The translations under genes and the position numbers were made by a program. DNA of 64,000 bases from Siniperca chuatsi (Eukaryota > Chordata > Actinopteri > Centrarchiformes > Sinipercidae), in contig NC_058044.1 in assembly GCF_020085105.1 (NCBI RefSeq), forward strand, positions 29,144,206 to 29,208,205. The letters run 5' to 3'. Below are positions 37,201 through 44,800 of this stretch, piece after piece. The number at the start of each line of letters is the position of its first letter. Positions within the stretch are counted from its first letter, which is position 1. Below the pieces are notes generated by a model. That model was given only the letters and a program-made list of their open reading frames with translations. It made no database searches and was not told where the DNA came from.

Positions 37201-37893
37201 CCCACACAATTGAAATTCTCCTAAAATATACACGTATAGCAAATAGTTTAAAAGGTGTGCTTCACTTCAAAATGAGAGCATGCATAAACTCAAATTTGAA
37301 TTTGGATCTCTTCTAAGTCGTCAAGTTAATATTTGGGTCAAAAATAATAAACTGCTGATGATTTCCATTCAAACTTAAATGCTTGTTAAAAAAGTATGGA
37401 CATCTGCTGGAACTGATGTGTATTTCCTTTTCTGTCACATTATTAGAAATTTAAAACTACATTGTTACCTACAAATCAGCAAAATACTGATAGTATTAAT
37501 AATCCTAACAAGTTTATTCATTTTGCAGTAATTTTGCCTAATGTTTCTTCAAGAATATGCAGATGATTCTTTTTTTCTTGCAGAAATGTGTGGATGACAC
37601 ATCATCACCGATCAGCATCAGACTAAACTTCTTCCAAGTTGACAGTGAGAGAGCGAGTGCCGTCCTGAACGTGGACAGCAAAAGGCAGGCTGTTGCTGAG
37701 GTGTGTACAGTGCCTACAGCAGAAGGCAGTCTATGTCTGTATTCAGTATTTGTATCTTCAAAATCAGTGTGCCATTTACCAACAACAATCACTTTCTTTG
37801 TTCAGTCTGCATGGTCAACTATTTGACTTGCTCTGTTTTCAAGTGACCTGAATAGAACCTATAACTGTTTTACAGGTTCCCTTTCAGAACTGA
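7269..37893 (+). CDS. Integrin alpha-like chain with two tandem I (VWA) domains, truncated before the calf domains
   Basis: Proposed exons: 7269-7326, 16224-16341, 17237-17328, 18015-18097, 18233-18326, 18465-18595, 18686-18828, 19209-19359, 19951-20086, 20204-20265, 23045-23159, 23303-23433, 23578-23720, 23953-24103, 24842-24977, 25087-25160, 29008-29122, 30322-30464, 34594-34740, 34868-35065, 35546-35676, 35907-36061, 36855-37021, 37584-37700 and 37876-37893. All phases match, giving about 1,002 residues. Order: tentative signal peptide; propeller blades 1-2 ([24 protein letters not shown]); I domain 1 (DGSAS); I domain 2 (DGSVS); blades 3-7 with Ca-binding loops ([27 protein letters not shown]); thigh start. 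The reading then runs VPFQN and stop. Family members bind ligands through the metal site (MIDAS) of the I domain and pair with a beta chain. No membrane segment follows. Exon 1 is the weakest call. The product could be soluble, or the gene a recent pseudogene. A poly(A) signal is at 38436-38441. Confidence 0.75.
7421..7790 (+). repeat. Dispersed teleost repeat, second plus-strand copy
   Basis: The sequence aligns by eye with 2365-2650: 'gagagtgagatgagaaggcc', 'ggagctggagtcagg', then a run of T. It lies in intron 1 of the double-I-domain integrin. Confidence 0.5.
7800..10230. other. Intron 1 sequence, no gene recognised
   Basis: Long intronic sequence with short unconvincing frames. Segments near 8,230-8,330 and 9,050-9,150 read like interspersed fish repeats, but I could not name them. 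No structured RNA was recognised. Confidence 0.4.
10395..10486. repeat. Short tandem repeat, 19-bp unit
   Basis: The unit ACCCTGTCAAGGGGGCAAA occurs twice in full (10441-10459 and 10460-10478) with partial copies on both sides. Copies are contiguous without spacers, so this is a minisatellite and not a CRISPR array. Confidence 0.7.
11165..12307 (-). mobile_element. L1-like LINE, 3' part (reverse transcriptase C-terminal region), decayed
   Basis: Read on the minus strand, frames resemble the C-terminal region of fish L1/Tx1-type ORF2. Examples are [32 protein letters not shown], and a terminal Cys motif near 11,250-11,290 ([19 protein letters not shown], from memory of the family). Several stops interrupt it. 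It continues at 12,690-12,795 and 15,546-16,170, so a MITE and an L2 element are inserted into it. Confidence 0.7.
12307..12690. mobile_element. Non-autonomous DNA transposon (MITE) inserted in the L1 element
   Basis: The terminal inverted repeats are clear: TTAAAGGTCCAGTATGTAGG at the left and the reverse complement of the same at the right, ending in ACATACTGGACCTTTAA near 12,688. The element is about 380 bp with no open frame. Flanking L1 coding sequence resumes on either side (SNFGLL on one side, [15 protein letters not shown] on the other), which shows the insertion boundary. The superfamily was not assigned. Confidence 0.75.
12690..12795 (-). mobile_element. L1-like LINE, middle fragment
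   Basis: The minus-strand reading gives [12 protein letters not shown] and [11 protein letters not shown], the segment just after the YADD-containing palm in L1-type reverse transcriptases. It joins the flanking pieces at 11,165-12,307 and 15,546-16,170 into one element. Confidence 0.65.
12811..12889. repeat. Near-perfect palindrome at the L1/L2 junction
   Basis: The left arm GGTTGATTATATTTAAATGG, continuing to CCTGAACA, is mirrored by TGTTCAGG and CCATTTAAATATAATCAACC. The loop is about 7 bp and the arms about 36 bp. The right arm is the start of the readable L2 sequence, so the left arm looks like an inverted duplicate of the 5' end of that element. Confidence 0.75.
12845..15545 (+). mobile_element. 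L2/Maui-like LINE, 5'-truncated and internally deleted
   Basis: The apurinic endonuclease-like part is at 12,847-13,260 ([28 protein letters not shown]). A reverse-transcriptase piece is at 14,065-14,330 ([33 protein letters not shown]). A C-terminal remnant follows ([17 protein letters not shown]). The 3' UTR has a CT-rich tract and ends with GGCGCTATATAAATAAAATT plus (GAATT)n, the hallmark tail of fish L2/Maui elements. Stops at about 13,171 and 14,041 and a deletion around 14,335 mean it is inactive. It is inserted into the L1 element. Confidence 0.8.
15546..16170 (-). mobile_element. L1-like LINE, reverse-transcriptase fragment
   Basis: The minus-strand frame 15,705-16,170 encodes [14 protein letters not shown], then QTGCIQGHN and [19 protein letters not shown] (the palm Asp motif of L1-type reverse transcriptase). 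Further on come a degraded GCPRSPLLF motif and [10 protein letters not shown] in place of YADD. It stops abruptly about 50 bp upstream of integrin exon 2 (16,224), so the insertion nearly abuts the splice acceptor. Confidence 0.75.
18210..20620 (+). repeat. Tandem duplication, unit 1 (I domain 1 exon block)
   Basis: Exons and introns are similar to 23,020-25,510. The match starts at 'tatgttctgatctag' before exon 18233. It continues about 350 bp past the last I-domain exon (20,265), with 'agtcaatcatca', 'ttgatcatgttcataaaaag' and 'ccatggc' shared. Six exons are duplicated: 18233-18326 through 20204-20265. The unit encodes one I domain with its short upstream Cys-containing linker ([15 protein letters not shown]). 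Confidence 0.85.
20266..21185. other. Intron between I domain blocks, with a GT-rich tract
   Basis: The first 350 bp are the 3' flank of duplication unit 1. A GT-rich low-complexity stretch is at about 20,745-20,775. Nothing coding was recognised. Confidence 0.5.
21190..21745 (-). mobile_element. L2/Maui-like LINE 3' end (minus orientation)
   Basis: The reverse complement matches the 3' UTR of the L2 copy at 14,700-15,540. It has the ATATAGCTCCAATTCATAAC tail, the GCAAGGAAAAACTTCC and CAGAACCAGACTCAATGG blocks, a GA/CT tract (21,401-21,432) and the short protein-like stretch [17 protein letters not shown]. Only the last 550 bp is present. Confidence 0.75.
21745..22665 (+). mobile_element. 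DIRS-like retrotransposon fragment (RNase H region)
   Basis: A frame at 22,010-22,190 reads [20 protein letters not shown] then [14 protein letters not shown]. This fits the RNase H domain of DIRS1-type elements (TDAS..GWGAV...HIN.LEL.A...AL). The 3' portion has the 'gagacaatagtatggttaca' type terminal text. Frameshifts break it up. It separates the two I-domain exon blocks. Confidence 0.6.
24205..24275 (+). mobile_element. Short LINE reverse-transcriptase remnant
   Basis: The translation contains [20 protein letters not shown]-like text, matching the G-V-P-Q-G-S-V-L motif of L2/CR1-type reverse transcriptases. It is only about 70 bp and lies directly against the hairpin element. Confidence 0.45.
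24277..24636. repeat. Long foldback MITE (about 360 bp hairpin)
   Basis: The left half (GGAAGCGTATTCGGGACTAT, ...CACAATAGCATTATAATTTT, ...CACATACTT) is almost the exact reverse complement of the right half. The centre is near 24,445-24,455 and the arms about 165-175 bp. It carries no open frame. It sits in the intron between 24103 and 24842, within I domain 2, and has no counterpart in I-domain unit 1. Confidence 0.8.
25580..25815. repeat. Dispersed fish repeat (SINE-like text)
   Basis: It contains 'ctgtgccttgctcaagggca', 'cctcagcag' and 'ccaccctctggttccc', a block I recognise as recurring in many teleost introns. It has no open frame of interest. The family was not assigned. Confidence 0.5.
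27110..28135 (+). pseudogene. hAT-like transposase-derived gene fragment (BED-like finger plus catalytic-domain remnant)
   Basis: A zinc-finger-like segment at 27,150-27,260 ([11 protein letters not shown], then [10 protein letters not shown]) is followed by a frame at 27,611-27,871 reading [20 protein letters not shown] and [20 protein letters not shown]. That frame resembles the hAT-derived protein family of fish in which SFDESLN..TQ..Q.D is conserved. The downstream text ([16 protein letters not shown]) is in a shifted frame. Stops and shifts are numerous, so this is a dead copy in an integrin intron. Confidence 0.6.
28480..28525 (-). mobile_element. Short DIRS-related fragment
   Basis: The reverse complement of this stretch (AGGTCGTCTGGCCTCCTCTT) closely matches 31,975-32,010 inside the DIRS-like element. 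Confidence 0.5.
29236..29640 (+). mobile_element. Penelope-like element fragment with a fish 3'-end repeat upstream
   Basis: 29,236-29,300 is the AAGTCAATTTTATTTATATA-type repeat seen at many fish loci. The frame then reads [38 protein letters not shown] and [20 protein letters not shown]. This is the GIY-YIG endonuclease C-terminus of a Penelope-like protein; the first half is missing. Downstream, 29,790-29,835 carries the GCCGAAACGTCTTGATTC-type tail. Confidence 0.7.
30640..32395 (+). mobile_element. DIRS-like retrotransposon, 5' region and ORF1 (gag-like)
   Basis: The frame 31,503-32,003 (166 residues) starts [18 protein letters not shown] and includes [13 protein letters not shown], a Cys-containing N-terminus typical of DIRS1 ORF1. 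A basic SRHSRS...PPRKKAKK stretch follows. The gag-like reading continues in shifted frames to about 32,390 ([31 protein letters not shown]). 30,640-31,500 should be its left terminal and leader region, though I could not define the repeat ends. Reverse transcriptase and tyrosine recombinase are absent. Confidence 0.6.
32360..33620 (-). mobile_element. Rex/L2-like LINE fragment (endonuclease and part of RT)
   Basis: The minus-strand frames give the endonuclease domain ([71 protein letters not shown]). Then come a linker ([39 protein letters not shown]) and, at 32,360-32,590, a piece of reverse transcriptase ([13 protein letters not shown] region, in broken frames). It is the same broad family as the plus-strand element at 39,840-42,045. 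It is inactive. Confidence 0.7.
33945..34500 (-). mobile_element. L1-like LINE fragment
   Basis: In reverse complement, 34,260-34,420 shows a decayed CPLSPLLF-like motif (CPPYYFF) followed by text matching the segment before YADD in L1-type reverse transcriptase. 33,945-34,145 keeps a 66-residue frame of similar origin. Short and broken. Confidence 0.45.
36421..36790. repeat. Dispersed C/G-rich repeat, probable relative of copies at 7.1 and 54.4 kb
   Basis: It has 'ttggggggttctaagataag' at one end and CCCCTCCCCACCCCAATCAT followed by TTTTCATAAAGTCCC at the other. The right end matches the right end of the 7,095-7,250 and 54,370-54,510 repeats. Confidence 0.45.
37059..37101. repeat. Tetranucleotide microsatellite
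   Basis: Tandem CTGT then CTAT/CCAT units, starting 38 bp after the splice donor of exon 36855-37021. Confidence 0.9.
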
Positions 37894-38872
37894 ACTTGAG
37901 ATGGATTTCAAGTATGCACATCTGAGAAACAGCAAGAAAGAAGCGTGCATCAAGACAAGAACTGAAATTAATCAGCAAAACCATAATTGTATTTAAAAAT
38001 GAAGTGAAAATAATGAGTATATTGCTATTCCACCGTACTGATCTAGGCAATTGTTTGTGTATTCCTACATATACAGTACAATACACGCTCCTGTCTCACA
38101 TGTTGAGGCCACTCACTACTTACAACATATTCATGTCAACAAATTGTAATCATGTATAATCAGTGTATATCACTAACGTTCCAATATATATGCATATTTT
38201 GTGGTGTAGTGTTGATGAAATGTACTCATTTGCCATTGTCCAAGTTGTAACTTCTGTACTGTACAATAGATGGCATCAAAAGGACAATCTTTGAAATTGT
38301 GAGTGCTCTTTTTTCCTTTTAGTGCACTTTATAAACCAGCACACATCCTGATTTAAACCTAGATATTTTAGTTGTTGCCTGAAATATTTGTTTTCAATCG
38401 AACGGTAATGTCTGGGAAAATCTTCAAATTAAACTAATAAAATAATTTTTATGCACATTGAAAACAAAAACAAGTTGAACAATTCGCCATCAATTTGTGG
38501 TGCAACTGCAAAATTTAGAACACAATTCAGAAAGCAAGTTCATTTATGCAGCATCAGTGTAAAATATTTTCTGAAGATTTTCTAGGATACATAGATCAGT
38601 GTTTTGGGACATTATTTTTTTATACCAAAGAACAAAGACTTGTAAAATATATGTAAAACATTTTAATGTTCAATTAATTTCAAAAAATGTTGACAGTGCA
38701 GAAATGAAGTCACAGAAACTGCACAAAAAATGACAAATACAGAGAAGTCTGTAGGTTTGAAATATAAAACAAGATTTAAATATGTGCACCCTCATAATAT
38801 GGGTACAATGGCTGACCACAAGGCAAGATTAATCAAGATTATCAGTGTTTTCACACAAGAGTAATTCCAAAG

Positions 38873-41800
38873 TTAATGTCCAAAGTGGAAAACAGTGGTG
38901 TCTAAAGTCTTAAAAAGGTCCTTGAGCGGTGTTGCTGCCACGTTCCCATTCACCCACTTTCCTTCCTCCGATGTGTGCTTCAGTCTTGGTCGGGTGTGAT
39001 GCTGCATCAGCGGCACCACCGGTTTGAATGGCAAATTGTGTGTGCCAGAGTTTCTCACCTGAGATTCAGTCATTCCTGGACTGCTGAGAGTCGACCCACC
39101 TGTTGCCTCCAAGGAGATTTGATGAGTTTGAAGCATGAGCTGGTGTTCTGTTGAGTGTGCAACTGTTTTCTCAGTGGACTTTTTGTGGGAATCTTGAGTC
39201 TGAGGAGATTACAAACAATAAAAAGAAAACAGGAGAAAGAGGCAGAAAGTTATCAGTGGCCACAAACTAACCACAGAAAGGTAGGATACAACACAACTTG
39301 GACTATGGAGCTTGACAGTCTCATCCAGCCGATGGAAATTCCAAAAATCAACCTCAACAGCATCCAAAGTCTGTGTTTGAATTATACTGGCATATGAGGC
39401 TGATTGATTAAAAGAATTGAGAGCAGCAGATCTGCAGTTTTCTGGGAGGATGTTCCAGATATGTGGTGCATAAAAACTGAACTCCGCTTTTCCATGTTTA
39501 GTTTTGACTCTGGGGACAGAAAGCAGACCTGTCCTAGACGACCTGAGGGGTCTGGATGGTTCATAACATAGCAGAAGATCACAAATGTACTTTGGCCCTA
39601 AACCATTCAGTGCTTTATAAACCAACAGTAGTATTTTAAAAGCAATTATTTGACAGACAGGAAGCCAGTGTAAATACTTCAGAACTGGAGTGATGTGATC
39701 CAATTTCTCGGTCTTAGTGAGGACACCAGGAGTAGCATGCTGAATCGGCTGCAGCTGTCTGATCGATTTTTTTTCAAAGAGACCTCTATATGGTCTCTCT
39801 AAAAAAGACACTGTCTAAGTACAGTGGTGCTTTGAGCTAAATACTAACTTGGCTCACAGACCAGTTATCCTGATGCTGCGCTCATTGTTGCTGGAGACTT
39901 CAATCAGGCTAACCTTAAGAAGGTTAAGCCTGACTTCCATCAATATAGTGACAGTGCCACAAGAGGAATAAACACTCTGGATCACTGCTACATGCCATTC
40001 AAAAACGGCTACAGAGAGGAATCACTACCCGCATTCGGAAAGAGCGACCATCTGGCTGAGGTCAGAGTATATAAACAAACTACAACGCATGAGGTCAGGA
40101 AATGGTCAGGCAAATCAGAGGCCGCCCACCACCACTGACATCACCAATGACGTCAATGGATTTACTGAGTCTGTGATGGATTTAATTTGTAAAACAACAG
40201 AATCAACTGTACCCAAAACCACAGTTAAAACATTCCAAAACCAGAAACCATGGATTACCAGAACCATCCAGGATGCCATGAACACAGGCACTACAGCCTA
40301 CAACTTAGGGCTGCAGTCTGGAAACATGGACAATTATAAAGCAGCAGCCTACAATGTAAGAAGAGCAGTAAAGAAGTCAAAAAGGGACTACAGGAAAAAA
40401 GTGGAACTACAATTCCAGGAGGGCAATCCCAGAAGCATGTGGCAAGGTCTAAGAACTATGACTAGCCCACCCCCCCTCCTTGTCAAGTGCTGATGCGTCT
40501 CTATCAAGTGAGCTAAACAACTTTTATGCTCGCTTTGAGGCCATCAGCAGCCAACAAGCAAAAACAAATGAAGCAGAGGTTAATGGATGGGTGGGTGCAC
40601 CTTTCACACCTGTTACCCTTTCTGAGCATGACATCAGGAGGGCTTTCAAGCGTGTGAACACCAAGAAAGAAGCAGGACCAGACGGTATGAGTGGACTGGT
40701 CCACAAACTATTTGCTGACCAACTAGCGCCAGTGTTCACAATGATATTCAACCTGTCCCTGGCTCAGTCTGTCATACCCATGTGCTTAAAGAGGTCCACC
40801 ATCATTCTTGTGCCAAAGAAAACAAGACCAGCCTGCCTGAATGACTACCGCCCAGTGACACTCACCTCTGTAGTGATGAAGTGCTTTGAACGGCTGGTCA
40901 AGGATTACATCTGCTCCCCACAACCCAGCACACTGGACCCACTACAGTTTGCCTACCATCCCAACCGATCAACGGAAGACGCCATAGCACACATCTTCCA
41001 CACCACCCTCTCTCACCTGGACAAGAAAGGAAGCTATGTGAGATTGCTGTTCATTGACTACAGTTCAGAGTTTAACACCACAGTTTCCTCCAGACTCATC
41101 ACAAAGCTCAAGAAGCTGGGATTAAACAACTCACTGTGCATGTGGATTCTTGACTTCCAGACAAGCAGACTCCAGGTGGTGAGGGTCGGTGGACACACCT
41201 CTTCCACCCTCATCCTATAACACTGGAGCACCCCAGGGCTACATTTTGAGCCCTCTGCTGTACTCCCTGTACACACACGACTGTGTAGCCATTTTCGACT
41301 CCAATATCATCAAGTTTGCGGATGACACAGCTGTGGTGGGCCTGATCACAGATAACAATGAAAAGGCCTACCTGAAGGAAGCACCTGACCCACTGGTATC
41401 AGGACAACAACCTACTCCTGAACGTCAGCAAGACTAAAGGAGCTGATAGTGGACTTTGGGAAGAAGCAGGGAAGGAACTACGTCCCCCTTAATATCAACG
41501 GGTCCTCGGTGGAGAAGGTGGACAGCTTCAAATACCCTGGTGTCCACATCACCGAGGGCCTGACCTGGGCGCTGCATACTGACTCAATGGTGAGAAAGGC
41601 AAGACAGAGACTGTTTCACCTCAGACACTTGAGGAAATTCCAGGTAACCCTTCAAATGCTAAGGAATTTATACTCCTGAGAGCGCCCTGACGGGTAACAT
41701 CACTGCCTGGTAGGTGGTGCTCTAAGTGCCTAAAGGATATTTACACCAAGAAATGAAAGAATAAGGCTAGGCATTAAGGATCCCAACCACCTGGATAACA

Positions 41801-44800
41801 CCCTTTTCTCCCTGCTGCGGTCGGGAAGAAGGTATCAGATACACCAGGCCAGCACTGAGGAAGGACCACTAGGATCCTAAATGAGGTCACTGCCTAAGAC
41901 TGCCCCCCATCATACACATATATTTATTACTATTCCTATTCTATTTAAACTCCTTTTAATGCACAAATTGAAGGAACTGGAATAACATTTCACTATGATT
42001 GTACCTTATATGATTACATGTGACAAGTCAACATGATTGATTGATTTGTTAAAATTTTCCAACCGGCCACCGCCAGCCCAACTGGGTAAGCTTGCTGAAT
42101 GAGAATCTGTTGCTGAGCAGCGGCTCTCACTCGTTCTTCAGAGGCAGACCATTGAATTAGCAAAATAAAAAGACAAAGGTCAAAGTAGAAGTGAAAATGT
42201 ATTATCATTCCTTGGCAACAAGTTTCAAAATTGGTGAGGCACTTTGGGAACCATTGTATGTCTCATGGGTATAAAAAGTTGCCCTGTCCTTCTTACAGTA
42301 AAATGCCTACCTTGAGCTTCTTCTTTCGGCTACCCTTTTTTTTACCCTTTCGCTGTTGCTTCACAAAGACACACCCTGTGCTGCTTTTGTCCTGCTTTTC
42401 ACTTTCTGAAATGCAATCAAAACAATAACAGATTATTGTTCAATTCTACCAGGATGACACAATTTTATACATGTATATGAATATAAATGTCTTTAACAGG
42501 AATGAATAAACAGAATGAACACCTGAAGGGACAATGATCTGAATACTGTCCTGGTGCTCTCCATCCTGTTGGTACGGGCTCAGGCACAGAAAGAGTGTCT
42601 TCAGAACTGAATTTGCAGTGGCTGCTACTGCAGATCCCACAAAATAAACAAAGGATTAATAACATATTTCAGTAGTGAAAATCAGCATTTCACACTAGTA
42701 TTCAAGTGTGCAGCATGTCCTTACCTTTGTGGGATGAGATGTCAGGCAACGTCTGATAAGCATGGGTTGTAGATGGACTGTTACCACAAGGAGTTGGACT
42801 AGTAGACCTCTCACTCAGAGAATTGGACACAAGGCTACATACGGGATTCACCAGCTGCTTTGTAGGTTGATTTATATGCTCAGTTGAACTGTCTTCATTT
42901 CCTATTTCAGGATTAGGAAAGAAATTAGGGGATCTTGGCACATGAGAGATTTCTTTCACATCAGTTAGGGCCTGGTGGGGGAGAGGTGTCTCTAAATTAG
43001 AAGCTCTTTGTTTGGAGTCTGATAAATGAGATGTATTATCAACTGACTGGTTTGACTGTTGAGAACAAGAGGAAGTCCTTGAATAATCTGGTTGAGACTG
43101 CATGCATGGGAGAGGAGCAGCACTGAGAGGGGCAGCAAAAAGGCTGAGGACGGACCTGGCAGAGGTTTTGTCAGGTTCAAGCACAGTTTTAACATCAGTA
43201 CTTCTGCAATCTGAAGACTGTGGAGCAGGACAGGAAGATTGAATTAAACCTTGAGGACAAGAGGAACTTGTTACAGAATCGTCTAAAGGCTGCAGAGTGT
43301 CAGCGATGGGGCTTGCAAAAAGGCTATGAAAGGGTCTTTTCACTGTCTTTTTACATCCAACTGCCAAATCACCACAATGTGCCATTTTCCTGCTGTAATC
43401 TGCTGTGGTTTCAGTTGAATAATGTTGTTTTGTGCCAAGTTTGTGGCCAGATTGTGTCTTTTTGGAGTGCAGGTGGATCTCAATGGGTTGACTGACAGAG
43501 TTTGTAAAATCACTTGTCTTAATGGAGCTGGTGGCAGGTTCAACAGGAACAATAGCTCTACCTTTAAATTCTGTGAAACCCGAAGAGGGACAAAAAGGCT
43601 TTATTGAGGTTTGTGAGTCAGATGTCAGAAGAGAGAGATGTGGCTTCAACTGTGTAGGATGTTTAGAAGATGTCTGACTAGGGGGCCTTGAACAGATGCT
43701 CTTACGCTTACTGAGTCCAAAAGGAAGAACACCATCACTTTTACAGTTTATAGAGCATGAAATATCAGTAGGCAGGTGCGTGCTTCCTTTCATATCTCCT
43801 TTGCTTTTGGAGGATGCAGACTTCTCTGCCACAGTGACAGGAGAATGCAACAATCCCAACTTGACTTCATGAGAACCTCTTTGAGCAGGTTTAAGGGATT
43901 CTGGCATATTCCCACCTTGTTTTATGTGATCCCCAGAGGACAGAGTAAGATTAGGGCAGGTCTTTGAAATCCAGCCGGTGTGCATTTGGAGGGATAACTG
44001 GCTCTTGAACATTTTTGTTGTTTGGGATTTGTTATTTTCATTTCTAGTATTTACCGAATACAAGACCTTCTCATTTTGGGTTTCTGAGTTTAGCAGAGGA
44101 TCAGTGTTCTCTTCAAAGTAACTTTTGGGGGTATAGGATACAGTTTGTGCAGTAGGAGGGGTACATGTGTGCCCAACGGTAGAATTTCCCACTGATTTAC
44201 AAGACCTGAGGACAGCATCTACAGAGTAGGGAACCTCGCTTTGGTATGCAGAGCCTGGTGTGCAATCAGAGGAAGAGAGAGGGGCAGATTCTTGACTTCC
44301 TGGAGTTGTGAAGAAACTAGGGAAAGGTTTGGATAGTTGAGGTCCAAGCACTGCTTCAACGGAATAACAAACTGGCTCCTCATGATTAAGGTTAGTTGAC
44401 GGGGTGCCGTGAGGTTGGACAGCATTTGATGCATGTGATGGGACAGCTCCCTCCATGATATCAGCCAGTTCTTCAGTTTGACATAAGGCTTCCTCAGCAT
44501 TTGTGTCTGTGCTTTTGTAAAAGTTAGGCCTGAAAAATTTAAACATCAGGTTAATCCCAAATGTCACTACTTGTATGGATGATTCATTATAAGATAAATT
44601 CCTATGCAAGAATTACACAGATATATTGACAGAATCACAATGATAGGTTTAAGTTTGTATGTGCTTACCTGAGAGGTTGTATAAGTATATCAGGGGTTGT
44701 ATTTGCGTTTATAATTTCTGACTCATCTGTGTTCGCTGGCTGTCCTGATGACTCTTGTTCAGCTTTTTTTGCAAGTTCATAGAGGTCATTTTCCCGTTTT

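Noticed and set aside
42014-42208. Minus-strand frame with SEERVRAAAQQQILIQQAYP, possible exon of the CCCH gene
   Set aside because: No acceptor fits the phase left by exon 42311-42405, while that exon joins the 39,199 exon directly in frame. Worth a check with cDNA.
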